A stretch of DNA of 64,000 bases, taken from the NCBI RefSeq assembly GCF_002205895.1, contig NZ_NJDE01000014.1, positions 124,001 through 188,000 on the forward strand, written 5' to 3'. Below the pieces are notes generated by a model. It saw only the letters and a program-made list of their open reading frames with translations. It did no database searches and was not told the origin of the DNA. The position numbers and the translations under genes are program-made. Source of the stretch: Saccharibacillus sp. O23. GTDB taxonomy: Bacteria > Bacillota > Bacilli > Paenibacillales > Paenibacillaceae. Of this stretch, positions 1 to 8,460 are shown one piece after another. Position 1 is the first letter of the stretch, and each line of letters begins with the position of its first letter.

Positions 1-2144
1 GAATCTGTTTGCCGGGCGGCAAAGAGAAGACCATTTTCGGGGTCTGGGAAGTATCCAAAGACAGCATGACCGGCGAACCGCTTCAAGTGATCGGAATCGT
101 GCAGGACGTCAGTGAGCGCGTGCGGATCGACGAGAAGCTGCGCAGCAGCGAAAGCCGGTATCGCTCGTTGTTCCTGAACCATAATTCCGGCATCATCTCG
201 ATGGACATGAAAGGGCGCATTCTGGACGTAAACCCGGCTATGGAAGCCTTGAGCGGTTACACGCGGGAACAGATGCACCGATTGCGCGTCGGCATGCTTC
301 AACCCAAAGAGTTTACCGGCATGTCGCGCAAACATTTCCAAGCCGCCCGACACGGCGAGTCGCGGGTATTCGAGACCTCGTTCTACCGCCGAGACGGTCA
401 ACTTCGCCATATCAGCGTCGCTTACGTGCCGATCGGTTCGAAGAAAGCGCAGACCGGCGTCTACTCCATCATCACCGACATCACCGAACGCAAACAATAT
501 ATCGCGCAGATCGAAGCGTTGAGTTATCAACATTCCCTGCTGCTCAATACGGTATCCGAAGGCATTATGGGCTTCGATCCGGAAGGGCGGATCATGTTCA
601 CCAATCCGGCCGCTTCTTCGATGTTGGGTTACGAAGGCGGCGAAGCGATCGGCCGTTCGTACAAAGAATTGATGCGTCAGGCGCAAACACAGGACAGCGT
701 GTACCAGCCGGGAGGCATGGAGATGTTGGACGCGCTGGTCTCCGGTACGTCGCATGCGCAGCCCGAAGCCGTGTTCTGGAGAAAAGACGGAGGCACGTTC
801 CTCGCTTCGTATCAGATCACGCCGATTCTGGATCGGGGGGAACGGCGCGGGGCGGTATTGGTCTTCCGCGACGTGACGGGCGAGAAAGAGATCATTCGGG
901 CCAAAGAATCGGCGGAGCGCGCCGATCGCGCCAAGTCGGAGTTCTTGTCGATCGTCAGCCATGAACTTCGCACGCCGATGAACGGAATCATCGGCATGAC
1001 CGAACTGCTTCGGGAAATGGAACTTGCCGAAGAACAGCGGCAGTACGTGAACATCATTCAAGAAAGCAGCCATGCGCTGCTCAAGATCTTGAACGAAATT
1101 CTCGATATCAGCAAGATCGAAGCGGGACGGATGGAGATCGAACCTCAGCCGGTCGAGCTGAGAGAGATGCTGAACAACGTGATACAGCTCTTTTTGCCCC
1201 GCGCCGCGGAGAAGAAACTCGCGCTCAAATTTTCGGCCGACGAGAACGTGCATCCGATTCCGGACGTCGTGATCGCGGACAGCGAACGTTTGCGTCAGGT
1301 ATTGATCAACTTGATCGGAAACGCGATCAAGTTTACGGAGCGAGGCAGCGTAACCTTGTCCGTCACGCCGAAAGCTTTCCGCGCGCCCGACGAGATCTGG
1401 CTCGAATTCGCGGTAAGCGATACCGGGATCGGCATCGCCGGAGACAAACAGCATCAACTTTTCCAACCGTTCTCGCAGCTGCATCCGATTCTGAACCGGA
1501 AATACGGAGGAACGGGTCTGGGCTTGTCGATCAGCCGCAAATTGGTCGAATTGATGGGCGGCACGATCTCGGTCGACAGCGAAGAAGGCGAAGGCGCGAC
1601 ATTCCGCTTCCTGCTGCGTTTCCTGCTGCCGGAAGTCGAAGGAGAACGTTTTGCCGATCTGGCTGCTTCGAGCGAAACGGACGAGCGCAAACCGATTTCT
1701 TCGGGAACTCCGATTCCTTCGGACGACCACAAAGATCTTCGGATTTTGGTTGCCGAGGATCATCCGGTTAACCGAAGAGTGCTCGAAGCCATGCTCGGAC
1801 GTTTCGGACTGCGGGCGGATACGGCGGAGAACGGCGAGCAGGCCGTTCGTCTGGCGCTCACTCATCGTTACGATTTGATCTTTATGGACGTGCAGATGCC
1901 GGAAGTCGACGGGATCGAAGCCGCCTCGCGGATTCGTACTCAACTTCCGCCGGGAAGCACTCCGCTCATCGTAGGCGTCAGCGCATTCGTGCGCCGGGAA
2001 GACGTAGAGCGCTGCCTGCTCGGCGGCATGAACGATTTTATCGGCAAGCCGGTAGTGGCTTCCGAAGTCGAGCGGGTACTGGAAGACGCCAAGCTGTTGG
2101 CTCGTACCCGCAAAGCCGAACGTTCCGACTCGGAGAGCGGATAA
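1..2144 (+). CDS. Hybrid sensor histidine kinase with PAS domains and receiver (5' end outside window)
   Basis: This is a cytoplasmic phosphorelay kinase cut by the left edge of the window. The frame is open from base 3, so the TTG at 9 is not a start. In the visible 711 residues there is the tail of one PAS/PAC unit, then two PAS domains (about residues 45-165 and 170-295). The HisKA domain follows, with the H-box VSHELRTPMNG near residue 320. Next is a HATPase domain with the N-box INLIGNAIKFTE and the G-boxes DTGIGI and GTGLGLS. A C-terminal receiver (about 580-700) has phospho-acceptor Asp in FMDVQMP and conserved Lys in IGKPV. No membrane segment is visible, so sensing probably lies in the PAS domains or the missing N-terminus. 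No output domain follows the receiver, so a separate phosphotransfer partner is likely. A strong terminator follows. The signal is unknown. Confidence 0.93.
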   Translation, partial: ICLPGGKEKTIFGVWEVSKDSMTGEPLQVIGIVQDVSERVRIDEKLRSSESRYRSLFLNHNSGIISMDMKGRILDVNPAMEALSGYTREQMHRLRVGMLQPKEFTGMSRKHFQAARHGESRVFETSFYRRDGQLRHISVAYVPIGSKKAQTGVYSIITDITERKQYIAQIEALSYQHSLLLNTVSEGIMGFDPEGRIMFTNPAASSMLGYEGGEAIGRSYKELMRQAQTQDSVYQPGGMEMLDALVSGTSHAQPEAVFWRKDGGTFLASYQITPILDRGERRGAVLVFRDVTGEKEIIRAKESAERADRAKSEFLSIVSHELRTPMNGIIGMTELLREMELAEEQRQYVNIIQESSHALLKILNEILDISKIEAGRMEIEPQPVELREMLNNVIQLFLPRAAEKKLALKFSADENVHPIPDVVIADSERLRQVLINLIGNAIKFTERGSVTLSVTPKAFRAPDEIWLEFAVSDTGIGIAGDKQHQLFQPFSQLHPILNRKYGGTGLGLSISRKLVELMGGTISVDSEEGEGATFRFLLRFLLPEVEGERFADLAASSETDERKPISSGTPIPSDDHKDLRILVAEDHPVNRRVLEAMLGRFGLRADTAENGEQAVRLALTHRYDLIFMDVQMPEVDGIEAASRIRTQLPPGSTPLIVGVSAFVRREDVERCLLGGMNDFIGKPVVASEVERVLEDAKLLARTRKAERSDSESG

Positions 2145-2233
2145 CCGATCGCCCGGCGGATCGCGGATCTGCGTGCGGCATCGTCGAGCCGAAGCTTCGA
2201 ATCCGGCGATCATACGGAAAAAGCAGAAAAGAC

Positions 2234-2271
2234 CCTTGTTTTCGCGGCATACGGCGAAAGCAAGGTTTTTT
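2234..2271 (+). terminator. Rho-independent terminator of the hybrid kinase gene
   Basis: A 12-bp stem (CCTTGTTTTCGC against GCGAAAGCAAGG, one G-U pair) is followed by six T. It separates the kinase from the serpin genes and argues that translation of the first serpin starts downstream of it. Confidence 0.85.
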
Positions 2272-2358
2272 GCGTTTCGGCAGCGCGATTTTTCCGATTC
2301 AAGCAACATTCATGCGGCTGTTTCCGTTGTTATAGAAAAAGGGAAGGGGGTTTTAAAG

Positions 2359-3700
2359 ATCGATACGGCAAACGAATCTATCGAAACGGCGGCGAAAAAA
2401 AGAAGACGCGTTGCCAAGACTCGAATCCTGCTCGGAGGTCTGGCGTTAACCTCGCTGCTGGCGGCCGCGTCCGGCTGCTCGGGCGGCGGAAGCGGCCGAA
2501 CGCCGAAGCCGAACGCCGAAGCCGAACCCGGCTGCGCAGAGTGCCGACCCTGCACTGATCGCGGCGATGAACGGCTTCGCGCTGGATTTCTATGCTCGCT
2601 TGGCCGAAGACTCCTCGCCATCCGGGCCGAGCGATAACCGCATGATTTCGCCGGCCGGCTTGACTTTTGCTTTGTCCATGCTCAGAGGCGGGGCCGCAGG
2701 CGAGACGGCCGAAGAGATGGATCGAGCGATGAAACGAAGCGGAATCTCCGGCGAAGAATGGGACAAAGGGCAGCGCCTCCTGTTGGACCGTCTTCGCGCT
2801 TCCGATCCTTCTTTGAAGATGGAGATCGCCGACTCCGTCTGGAGCCGGGAAGGCTTCAAGCTGGACGCGGATTATGTGAACCTCGCGGAGAAACGGTACG
2901 ACGCTCAAGTCCGGTCGCTGGATTTCGCTTCGCCCGACGCGGTCGCGACGATCAATCGATGGGCAGCCGATCATACCGCCGGGAAGATCGATAAGGTCTT
3001 CGACGATCCGCTGCCTGAAAGCGCGAAGCTGATCTTGATGAACGCCATGTACTTCAAAGGCGATTGGAGCGAACCGTTCGATCCGAATCTGACGGTCGAG
3101 CAGGATTTCCGGGCAGCGGACGGAGCCGCTCTTCGCGTGCCTACGATGGGCCGATCGGGTCTCTACGATTATCTCGACGCCGACGGCTTCGCGGCGGTGC
3201 GCCTGCCTTACGGCGAATCCGGGAACTTCGGCATGGTGCTCGCGCTGCCGGACCAAGACCGCTCGTTGGACGAGTTCTTGAAGACGCAGCTTCCGCGTTT
3301 CGGCGAGTGGAACGCGGAATTGAGCGAAAGGCCGGGATGGGTCGGACTGCCGAAGTTCCGGCTGAAGAACAGTCTCGAACTTACCGATCCGCTTCGCCGG
3401 CAGGGTCTGTCCTTGATGTTCGATCCCGCTCGGGCCGATCTGAGCAGAGTCGCTCCCGAAGCCCGGCCCGGCGAACTGAACGTCGGTTCCGTGAAGCAGG
3501 ATACGTATATCGACGTGAACGAAGAAGGGACCGAAGCGGCCGCCGTCACCACGGCCGTCATGGCCGGGGCTGCGCCTCCGACCGATGCGCCCGAACCGTT
3601 CGAGCTGAAGCTGAACCGGCCGTTTTTCTTCGCGATCACGGACCGGGAGACCGGATTGATTCTGTTCATGGGAGAAGTCGGCAATCCTGCCGAGAAGTAA
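2359..3700 (+). pseudogene. Lipoprotein serpin, split by a 13-nt duplication frameshift
   Basis: Serpins are suicide inhibitors, usually of serine proteases. The signal peptide and lipobox (ending AAASGC, around 2470-2480) lie in one frame. The serpin body, from just after the Pro/Lys linker to 3700, lies in another. The switch falls on a tandem duplication at 2496-2521. Removing one copy joins the frames and gives a linker ending SADPALIAAMNGFALDFY, which aligns with the intact downstream serpin. The body has the NAMYFKGDW segment, a hinge EEGTEAAAVT, and the C-terminal signature LNRPFFFAITD. No ATG, GTG or TTG opens the signal-peptide frame after the upstream terminator. The best-placed candidate is ATC at 2359, 8 nt after GGAAGGGGG, so the start is uncertain. 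The internal ATG at 2567 has no ribosome site. As read, no full-length product is made. Confidence 0.8.
2496..2527 (+). repeat. 13-nt tandem repeat (2.5 copies) causing the serpin frameshift
   Basis: The unit CCGAACGCCGAAG occurs at 2496-2508 and 2509-2521, with a partial third copy CCGAAC at 2522-2527. Because 13 is not a multiple of 3, gain or loss of one unit switches frame. Loss of one unit exactly fuses the lipobox frame to the serpin frame. Confidence 0.9.
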
Positions 3701-3760
3701 TCCGGGATATCGGATAACCGACAAACGCGCTCGACCGACAAATAAGGGGGTCTATCGAAG

Positions 3761-5047
3761 ATGCGTACAACAAAATGGAGCGGCCTGATTCTGGCCGCCG
3801 TGCTGACAGTAACGGCCGGCTGCTCGATCGGCAGCGACCGCCAAGAAGAAGAATCGCGCAAGAAGACGTCTTATACCGCCGAAGACGCCGATCCGAAACT
3901 GGCAGCCGCGATGAACGAATTCGCGCTGAATTTCTACGCGCAGTTCAAAAGCGATCCGGGCGAAGAAACGCCGGGACCGAACCGCATGGTCTCGCCGGCC
4001 GGATTGGCCGTCGCGCTGTCGATGCTCAAAGGAGGCGCCGCGGGCGAAACGGCTCGAGAGATGCAGCAGACGCTTCGGCTCGGCGGGATCGACGACGGGC
4101 AGTTGGATCAAGGGCAGAAGATTCTGCGCGAACTGCTGACCGCTTCCGATTCTTCGGTCCGCATGGAGATGGCCAATTCGATCTGGAGCCGCAGCGACTT
4201 TAAGCTCGACAACGATTATGTAGGCCGGATGGAGAAAAGCTATGACGCGCAGATTCAAGCGTTGGATTTCGCTTCGCCGAAAGCGGCCGAAACGATGAAC
4301 GAATGGGCTTCCGATCATACGGCCGGCAAGATCACGGAAGTGGTCCAGAATCCGATCAGTCCCGATGCGGTGCTGTTCCTGATGAACGCGATGTATTTCA
4401 AAGGCGATTGGAGCGAACCGTTCGAGAAATCGCTGACGGAAGACAAACCGTTCTATCCGGCTTCCGGGTCGAAAGTGCAGGCTCCGACGATGAAGCAGTC
4501 GGGCGACTATGATTATCTGGACGGCGACGGGTTCCGAGCCGTGCGTCTGCCGTACGGCAAGTCCGAGAATTTCGGCATGATCCTCGCGCTGCCCGACGAA
4601 AGCAGCTCGTTGGAGCGATTTTTGGACGCGCAGCTGCCGAAATTCGGACAGTGGAGCCGAGAACTCTCGGATGCACCGGGGGCGGTCGAGCTGCCCAAGT
4701 TCAAACTCGGCGACAGCCTTCAACTGGAGAACGCGCTCGCTTCTCTGGGCATGCCGACCGTCTTCGATCCGTTAAGCGCCGATCTGAGCGGGCTGTCGCC
4801 GGGAGTCGAACCGGGCGATCTGTTCGTCAGCTACGTGAAGCAGGATACGTATATCGACGTGAACGAAGAAGGCACCGAAGCGGCCGCCGTGACCAGCGTC
4901 GCCGTCGAAGAGACGATGGCCGCGCCGCCCGAACCGGACAAGCCGTTCGAGCTGAAGCTGAACCGGCCGTTCTTCTTCGCGATCACGGACAAGTCGACGG
5001 GATTGATCGTATTCATGGGCGAAGTCGGCAATCCGCTGGAAGATTAA
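3761..5047 (+). CDS. Lipoprotein serpin (serine protease inhibitor)
   Basis: This 428-residue serpin is predicted to be exported and lipid-anchored. It has a short signal peptide with lipobox ending VTAGC (Cys21), then a charged linker and a complete serpin fold from about residue 50. The helix-F-region segment LMNAMYFKGDWSEPF and the C-terminal LNRPFFFAITD are present. The reactive-loop hinge EEGTEAAAVT (about residues 369-378) has the small residues needed for loop insertion, so an inhibitory serpin is expected. By standard numbering the P1 region falls near EETMAA, which suggests a target other than a trypsin-like protease; this is inference. The start at 3761 follows AAGGGGG with good spacing. 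It lies 60 bp after the frameshifted serpin and is very similar to it, so the pair arose by tandem duplication. A bidirectional terminator follows. Confidence 0.93.
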   Translation: MRTTKWSGLILAAVLTVTAGCSIGSDRQEEESRKKTSYTAEDADPKLAAAMNEFALNFYAQFKSDPGEETPGPNRMVSPAGLAVALSMLKGGAAGETAREMQQTLRLGGIDDGQLDQGQKILRELLTASDSSVRMEMANSIWSRSDFKLDNDYVGRMEKSYDAQIQALDFASPKAAETMNEWASDHTAGKITEVVQNPISPDAVLFLMNAMYFKGDWSEPFEKSLTEDKPFYPASGSKVQAPTMKQSGDYDYLDGDGFRAVRLPYGKSENFGMILALPDESSSLERFLDAQLPKFGQWSRELSDAPGAVELPKFKLGDSLQLENALASLGMPTVFDPLSADLSGLSPGVEPGDLFVSYVKQDTYIDVNEEGTEAAAVTSVAVEETMAAPPEPDKPFELKLNRPFFFAITDKSTGLIVFMGEVGNPLED

Positions 5048-5134
5048 GCCGGATTCCGAAGAGGCGTGACGCATGGCGATCGACAGCAGCGGCGCGGGAC
5101 GCGAACCGCGCGCGAAGCCTACCGGGCCTCACGC

Positions 5135-5177
5135 AAAAAAAGCCTCGAAGACCGTTCTTTCGGTCTTCGAGGCTTTT
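5135..5177. terminator. Bidirectional terminator between serpin and DAHP synthase genes
   Basis: A perfect stem AGCCTCGAAGACCG / CGGTCTTCGAGGCT is flanked by an A-run on the left and a T-run on the right. It can end both converging transcripts. Confidence 0.9.
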
Positions 5178-5272
5178 CGGCTGTACGAACGTGGATCGCG
5201 CTGCGTTTTCAGGACCGGTCGGCGCATTAGCGCCGGCCGAACCTTGCGCCGCAAGACCGTCTCGGGTTCGAA

Positions 5273-6352
5273 TTAAGCGCGCGGTCCGAACAGGCCAGAG
5301 TTTTTCAGGCCGTCCCAGAACGCGTTGAACTGCGGGATATCGAGCTGCTGAGCCGCATCGGACAGCGCCGTTTGCGGGTCCGGATGCACTTCGATCATGA
5401 TGCCGTCCGCGCCTGCGGCGAGAGCGGCTTTGGCGCAAGGCAGCATGATGTCTTTGCGGCCCGTGGAGTGGGTCACGTCGACCATGACCGGAAGATGCGT
5501 TTCTTGCTTGAGCAGCGGAACCGCCGAGATATCGAGCGTGTTGCGCGTCGCTTTCTCGTACGTGCGGATGCCGCGTTCGATCAGCATGATCTGTTCGTTG
5601 CCGCTGACCATGATGTATTCGGCCGCGTGGATGAACTCGTCCAGCGTCGCGGACAGGCCGCGTTTCAGCAGAACCGGAATTTTCGCTCCGCCCACTTCTT
5701 TGAGCAGTTCGAAGTTGTGCATGTTGCGCGCGCCGATCTGGATCACGTCGATGTAATCGGCCGCGATGTCGATATGCGACGGATGCACGATCTCGCTGAT
5801 CGTCGCCAGACCGAATTCGTCCGCGACTTCTTTGAGCAGCTTCAGGCCGTCGAGACCCATGCCTTGGAAGTCGTAAGGCGACGTTCTCGGTTTGAACGCG
5901 CCGCCGCGCATGACGGTAATGCCGGCGTCTTTAAGCGCTTTGGCGACCGTGCGCAGTTGTTCGCGCGATTCGATCGAGCAAGGACCGGCCACGAGGATCG
6001 GGCTCGGCGTGCCGACTTCTACGCCTTTGAACTTGACGATGGTGTCTTCCGGGCGTTTTTTGCGGCTGACCAGCAGTTGGCGCTTGTGGTCTTCCTGCTG
6101 AATGTTCAGCGACGCTTTGAAGATTTCTTTGAACAGATGTTTGAGGGTGCTGTCCGAGAAAGGACCTTTGTTCAGTCCCGTTACGCGGTCCAGAATTTCT
6201 TTTTCGCGTTCCGGATCGAATTTAGGCACGCCTTGATTTTCTTTGGCTTGGCCGATTTGGTGGACCAGTTCGGCGCGTTGGCTGAGCAGTTCGAGCAGTT
6301 GCGAGTCGATCTGGTCGACGCTCGCCCGCAGTTGTTCCAAGGTTTCGTTCAT
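5273..6352 (-). CDS. aroA: Bifunctional chorismate mutase / DAHP synthase (type I-beta)
   Basis: This enzyme condenses phosphoenolpyruvate with erythrose-4-phosphate to DAHP, the first step of the shikimate pathway. It carries a fused AroQ-type chorismate mutase that can act as the feedback sensor. The 359 residues divide into the mutase (about 1-90, [20 protein letters not shown]) and the DAHP synthase barrel (about 110-350). The barrel shows VAGPCSIES, the [11 protein letters not shown] motif and the metal-site regions IGARNMHN and [10 protein letters not shown]. The length and domain order match the B. subtilis AroA(G) enzyme. The start follows AAAGGAG at a normal distance. It stands alone, convergent with the serpins and divergent from ald. 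Feedback by chorismate or prephenate is known for the family but not visible in DNA. Confidence 0.95.
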   Translation of the reverse strand: MNETLEQLRASVDQIDSQLLELLSQRAELVHQIGQAKENQGVPKFDPEREKEILDRVTGLNKGPFSDSTLKHLFKEIFKASLNIQQEDHKRQLLVSRKKRPEDTIVKFKGVEVGTPSPILVAGPCSIESREQLRTVAKALKDAGITVMRGGAFKPRTSPYDFQGMGLDGLKLLKEVADEFGLATISEIVHPSHIDIAADYIDVIQIGARNMHNFELLKEVGGAKIPVLLKRGLSATLDEFIHAAEYIMVSGNEQIMLIERGIRTYEKATRNTLDISAVPLLKQETHLPVMVDVTHSTGRKDIMLPCAKAALAAGADGIMIEVHPDPQTALSDAAQQLDIPQFNAFWDGLKNSGLFGPRA

Positions 6353-6692
6353 GTCGGTAGAGTCTCCTTTAGGCTGTCATCTAGTGTTGACAAGGTACTA
6401 AGCTTTTCCTCCGTCCTTCGCCGACGTAATCGCGCAGGAGCGTCAATACTCTCTTCGCTTTACCGCGTTGTTTCGGAACAGGAGTAAAAAGCGTATTTCT
6501 CACATTCTAATCCGGTTAGCGCATACATAGCAAGACGTGAGAGCTTTTTCTCGAAAAAAACGCAAGAAAAAGGCGGATTTCTTTTCCTTCAAGGCATGTT
6601 AGAATAGAGTTGGGAACTTTAACCATCTAATCGAACGGTGGTCAAAGTCGCCTTCGACGGATAGACCAGCCTATTCATTGGGAGGAACCAGC
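6353..6692. other. Divergent intergenic region aroA / ald
   Basis: This 340-bp stretch has no supported gene. It holds a candidate leftward promoter for aroA and a rightward extended -10 (TGTTAGAAT, -10 at 6600-6605) without a convincing -35 for ald. Both genes would have untranslated leaders of roughly 80-150 nt. No known riboswitch core was recognised. Confidence 0.5.
6504..6533 (-). promoter_or_regulatory. Candidate sigma-A promoter for aroA
   Basis: On the minus strand TTGCTA and TAGAAT are separated by 18 nt and point to aroA, whose start lies about 150 nt downstream. Confidence 0.4.
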
Positions 6693-7829
6693 ATGATCAT
6701 CGGAGTACCGAAAGAAATCAAGAACAACGAGAACCGCGTAGGCATGACGCCGGCTTCGGCCCGGGCTTATATCGCCGAGGGCCACGAAGTCCGGGTAGAG
6801 AGCGGCGCGGGTCTGGGTATCGGATTTTCGGACGAAGATTACGAAGCGGCAGGCGCCAAGATCGCGGCCGGAGCGAAGGAAGCTTGGGAAGCGGACATGG
6901 TCGTCAAGATCAAAGAGCCGCTGGAGAGCGAATACGGATTTTTCCGCGAAGGATTGATTCTGTACACGTACCTGCATCTGGCCCCCGAACCGGCTCTGAC
7001 GAAAGCGCTGGTGGAGAAAAGCGTGACCGGCATCGCGTACGAGACGATTCAAGCGCCGAACGGAAGCCTGCCGCTGCTGACTCCGATGAGCGAAGTCGCC
7101 GGCCGCATGTCGATCCAGATCGGCGCGCATTTTCTGGAAAAACCGTTCGGCGGCAAAGGCGTGCTGCTCGGCGGCGTGCCGGGAGTGGAGCCGGGCAAAG
7201 TCACGATCGTCGGCGGCGGCATCGTCGGCACGAACGCGGCGAAGATGGCGATCGGACTCGGCGCGGACGTGACGCTGCTGGATATCAACGCCGACCGGCT
7301 GCGGCAGCTCGACGATCAGTTCGGCGGACGCCTCAAGACGCTGATCTCCGATAAACATAATCTCGAGACCGCCGTCGAACGCGCCGATCTGCTGGTCGGA
7401 GCCGTATTGATTCCGGGCGCGCGGGCGCCGAAACTCGTCACGGAAGAGATGGTGCAGCGCATGGCGGCCGGTTCGGTCATCGTGGACGTGGCGATCGATC
7501 AAGGCGGCTCGATCGAGACGATCGACCGGATCACGACGCACGACGATCCCGTCTACGTCAAGCACGGAGTGCTGCATTACGCGGTCGCGAACATGCCGGG
7601 CGCGGTGGCGCGCACGTCGACGCTGGCGCTGACCATGGTCACGACGCCGTACGGGTTGCAGATCGCCCGCAAAGGATTCCGGCAGGCGGCGCTCGATAAT
7701 CCGGCGATCGCCAAAGGCATCAATACCTGCGAAGGACGGGTGACGTATCGCGCGGTCGCGGAAGCGCACGGATTGGCGTATACTGAGGTGGAAGCCATTC
7801 TAAGCGCAAAGGGAGAGAGCATCGCATGA
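6693..7829 (+). CDS. ald: Alanine dehydrogenase
   Basis: This enzyme catalyses NAD-dependent reversible deamination of L-alanine to pyruvate and ammonia. The 378-residue protein has the family N-terminus [20 protein letters not shown], the substrate-site region with its Lys and His, and a Rossmann NAD motif [19 protein letters not shown] in the middle. The C-terminal half has [17 protein letters not shown]. The start at 6693 is chosen because GGGAGGA lies just upstream; the TTG at 6678 sits inside that ribosome site. The stop overlaps the next start by 4 nt (ATGA), so translation of the OsmC protein is probably coupled. Together with aspartase downstream it makes a small amino-acid deamination group. 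Confidence 0.96.
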   Translation: MIIGVPKEIKNNENRVGMTPASARAYIAEGHEVRVESGAGLGIGFSDEDYEAAGAKIAAGAKEAWEADMVVKIKEPLESEYGFFREGLILYTYLHLAPEPALTKALVEKSVTGIAYETIQAPNGSLPLLTPMSEVAGRMSIQIGAHFLEKPFGGKGVLLGGVPGVEPGKVTIVGGGIVGTNAAKMAIGLGADVTLLDINADRLRQLDDQFGGRLKTLISDKHNLETAVERADLLVGAVLIPGARAPKLVTEEMVQRMAAGSVIVDVAIDQGGSIETIDRITTHDDPVYVKHGVLHYAVANMPGAVARTSTLALTMVTTPYGLQIARKGFRQAALDNPAIAKGINTCEGRVTYRAVAEAHGLAYTEVEAILSAKGESIA

Positions 7830-8278
7830 ATCATATTTTCCGGCTGACGGCGGTCTGGAACGGCGGTCGCAACAGCACCGGCACCATCGAGAGCGGACAG
7901 CTCAAGACCGAGATCTCGATTCCCGAACCGATGGGCGGACCGGGCGTCGGCACCAATCCGGACGAGATGCTGCTCGGCGCGGCCTCGACGTGCTATATCA
8001 TCACGTTGGCGGCCATGCTGGAACGTTCGTCGATCGCCGTGGACAGCCTGACGCTGGATTCGGAAGGCATCGTGGACGTCACGGATAACGTGTTTACGTA
8101 TAAAAGCATCACGCATCGTCCGCGGCTCGTGCTGGCTGCCGGTCAAGGCGAAGACGCATCGGCGAAAGCGGAACGATTGGCGCATAAAGCCGAGAGTTCC
8201 TGCATGATCACGCGGGCGCTTCAAGGCAACGTGACCGTTTCGGCGGAACCGACGATCGCGATCGCGGAGAAAGCCTGA
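7826..8278 (+). CDS. OsmC/Ohr family peroxiredoxin-like protein
   Basis: This 150-residue cytoplasmic protein belongs to the OsmC superfamily, which reduces organic hydroperoxides through two cysteines. Both are present: Cys56 in [10 protein letters not shown] and Cys126 in [10 protein letters not shown]. The length and the N-terminal WNGGRNSTG segment fit the SACOL1771-like OsmC branch rather than Ohr. It overlaps ald by 4 nt and shares its transcript, which ends at the terminator about 20 bp downstream. The link between alanine dehydrogenase and peroxide defence is unexplained; co-expression is inferred from the overlap only. Confidence 0.88.
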   Translation: MNHIFRLTAVWNGGRNSTGTIESGQLKTEISIPEPMGGPGVGTNPDEMLLGAASTCYIITLAAMLERSSIAVDSLTLDSEGIVDVTDNVFTYKSITHRPRLVLAAGQGEDASAKAERLAHKAESSCMITRALQGNVTVSAEPTIAIAEKA

Positions 8279-8299
8279 GCCGATCGCAAGGCGTCGGAC

Positions 8300-8331
8300 A
8301 AGGAAGAAGAACGATCTTCTTCCTTGTTTTT
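8300..8331 (+). terminator. Terminator after ald-osmC
   Basis: The stem AAGGAAGAAGA / TCTTCTTCCTT with a 4-nt loop is followed by a T-run. Confidence 0.88.
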
Positions 8332-8362
8332 CGCGCGCCGCTTCGGATACTAAATCTCAAGT

Positions 8363-8391
8363 TTGAAATATCCGATATAGGGATATAGGAT
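8363..8391 (+). promoter_or_regulatory. Sigma-A promoter for aspA with a palindrome in the spacer
   Basis: TTGAAA (8363-8368) and TAGGAT (8386-8391) are 17 nt apart. The spacer carries the inverted repeat ATATCC-6-GGATAT, which could be an operator. Confidence 0.55.
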
Positions 8392-8460
8392 AGAAGATAA
8401 GAAAGCGGATTCATGAATCCCAAATACACAGCTTATACAGCGTTGAGAGGACGGAATGCG

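Noticed and set aside
5073-5276. Short open frames between serpin 2 and the DAHP synthase gene
   Set aside because: They run through a perfect bidirectional terminator and encode low-complexity basic peptides.
8413-8460. ATG at 8413 as the aspartase start
   Set aside because: It lies about 15 nt after the predicted transcription start with a weak ribosome site, and adds residues absent from homologues.
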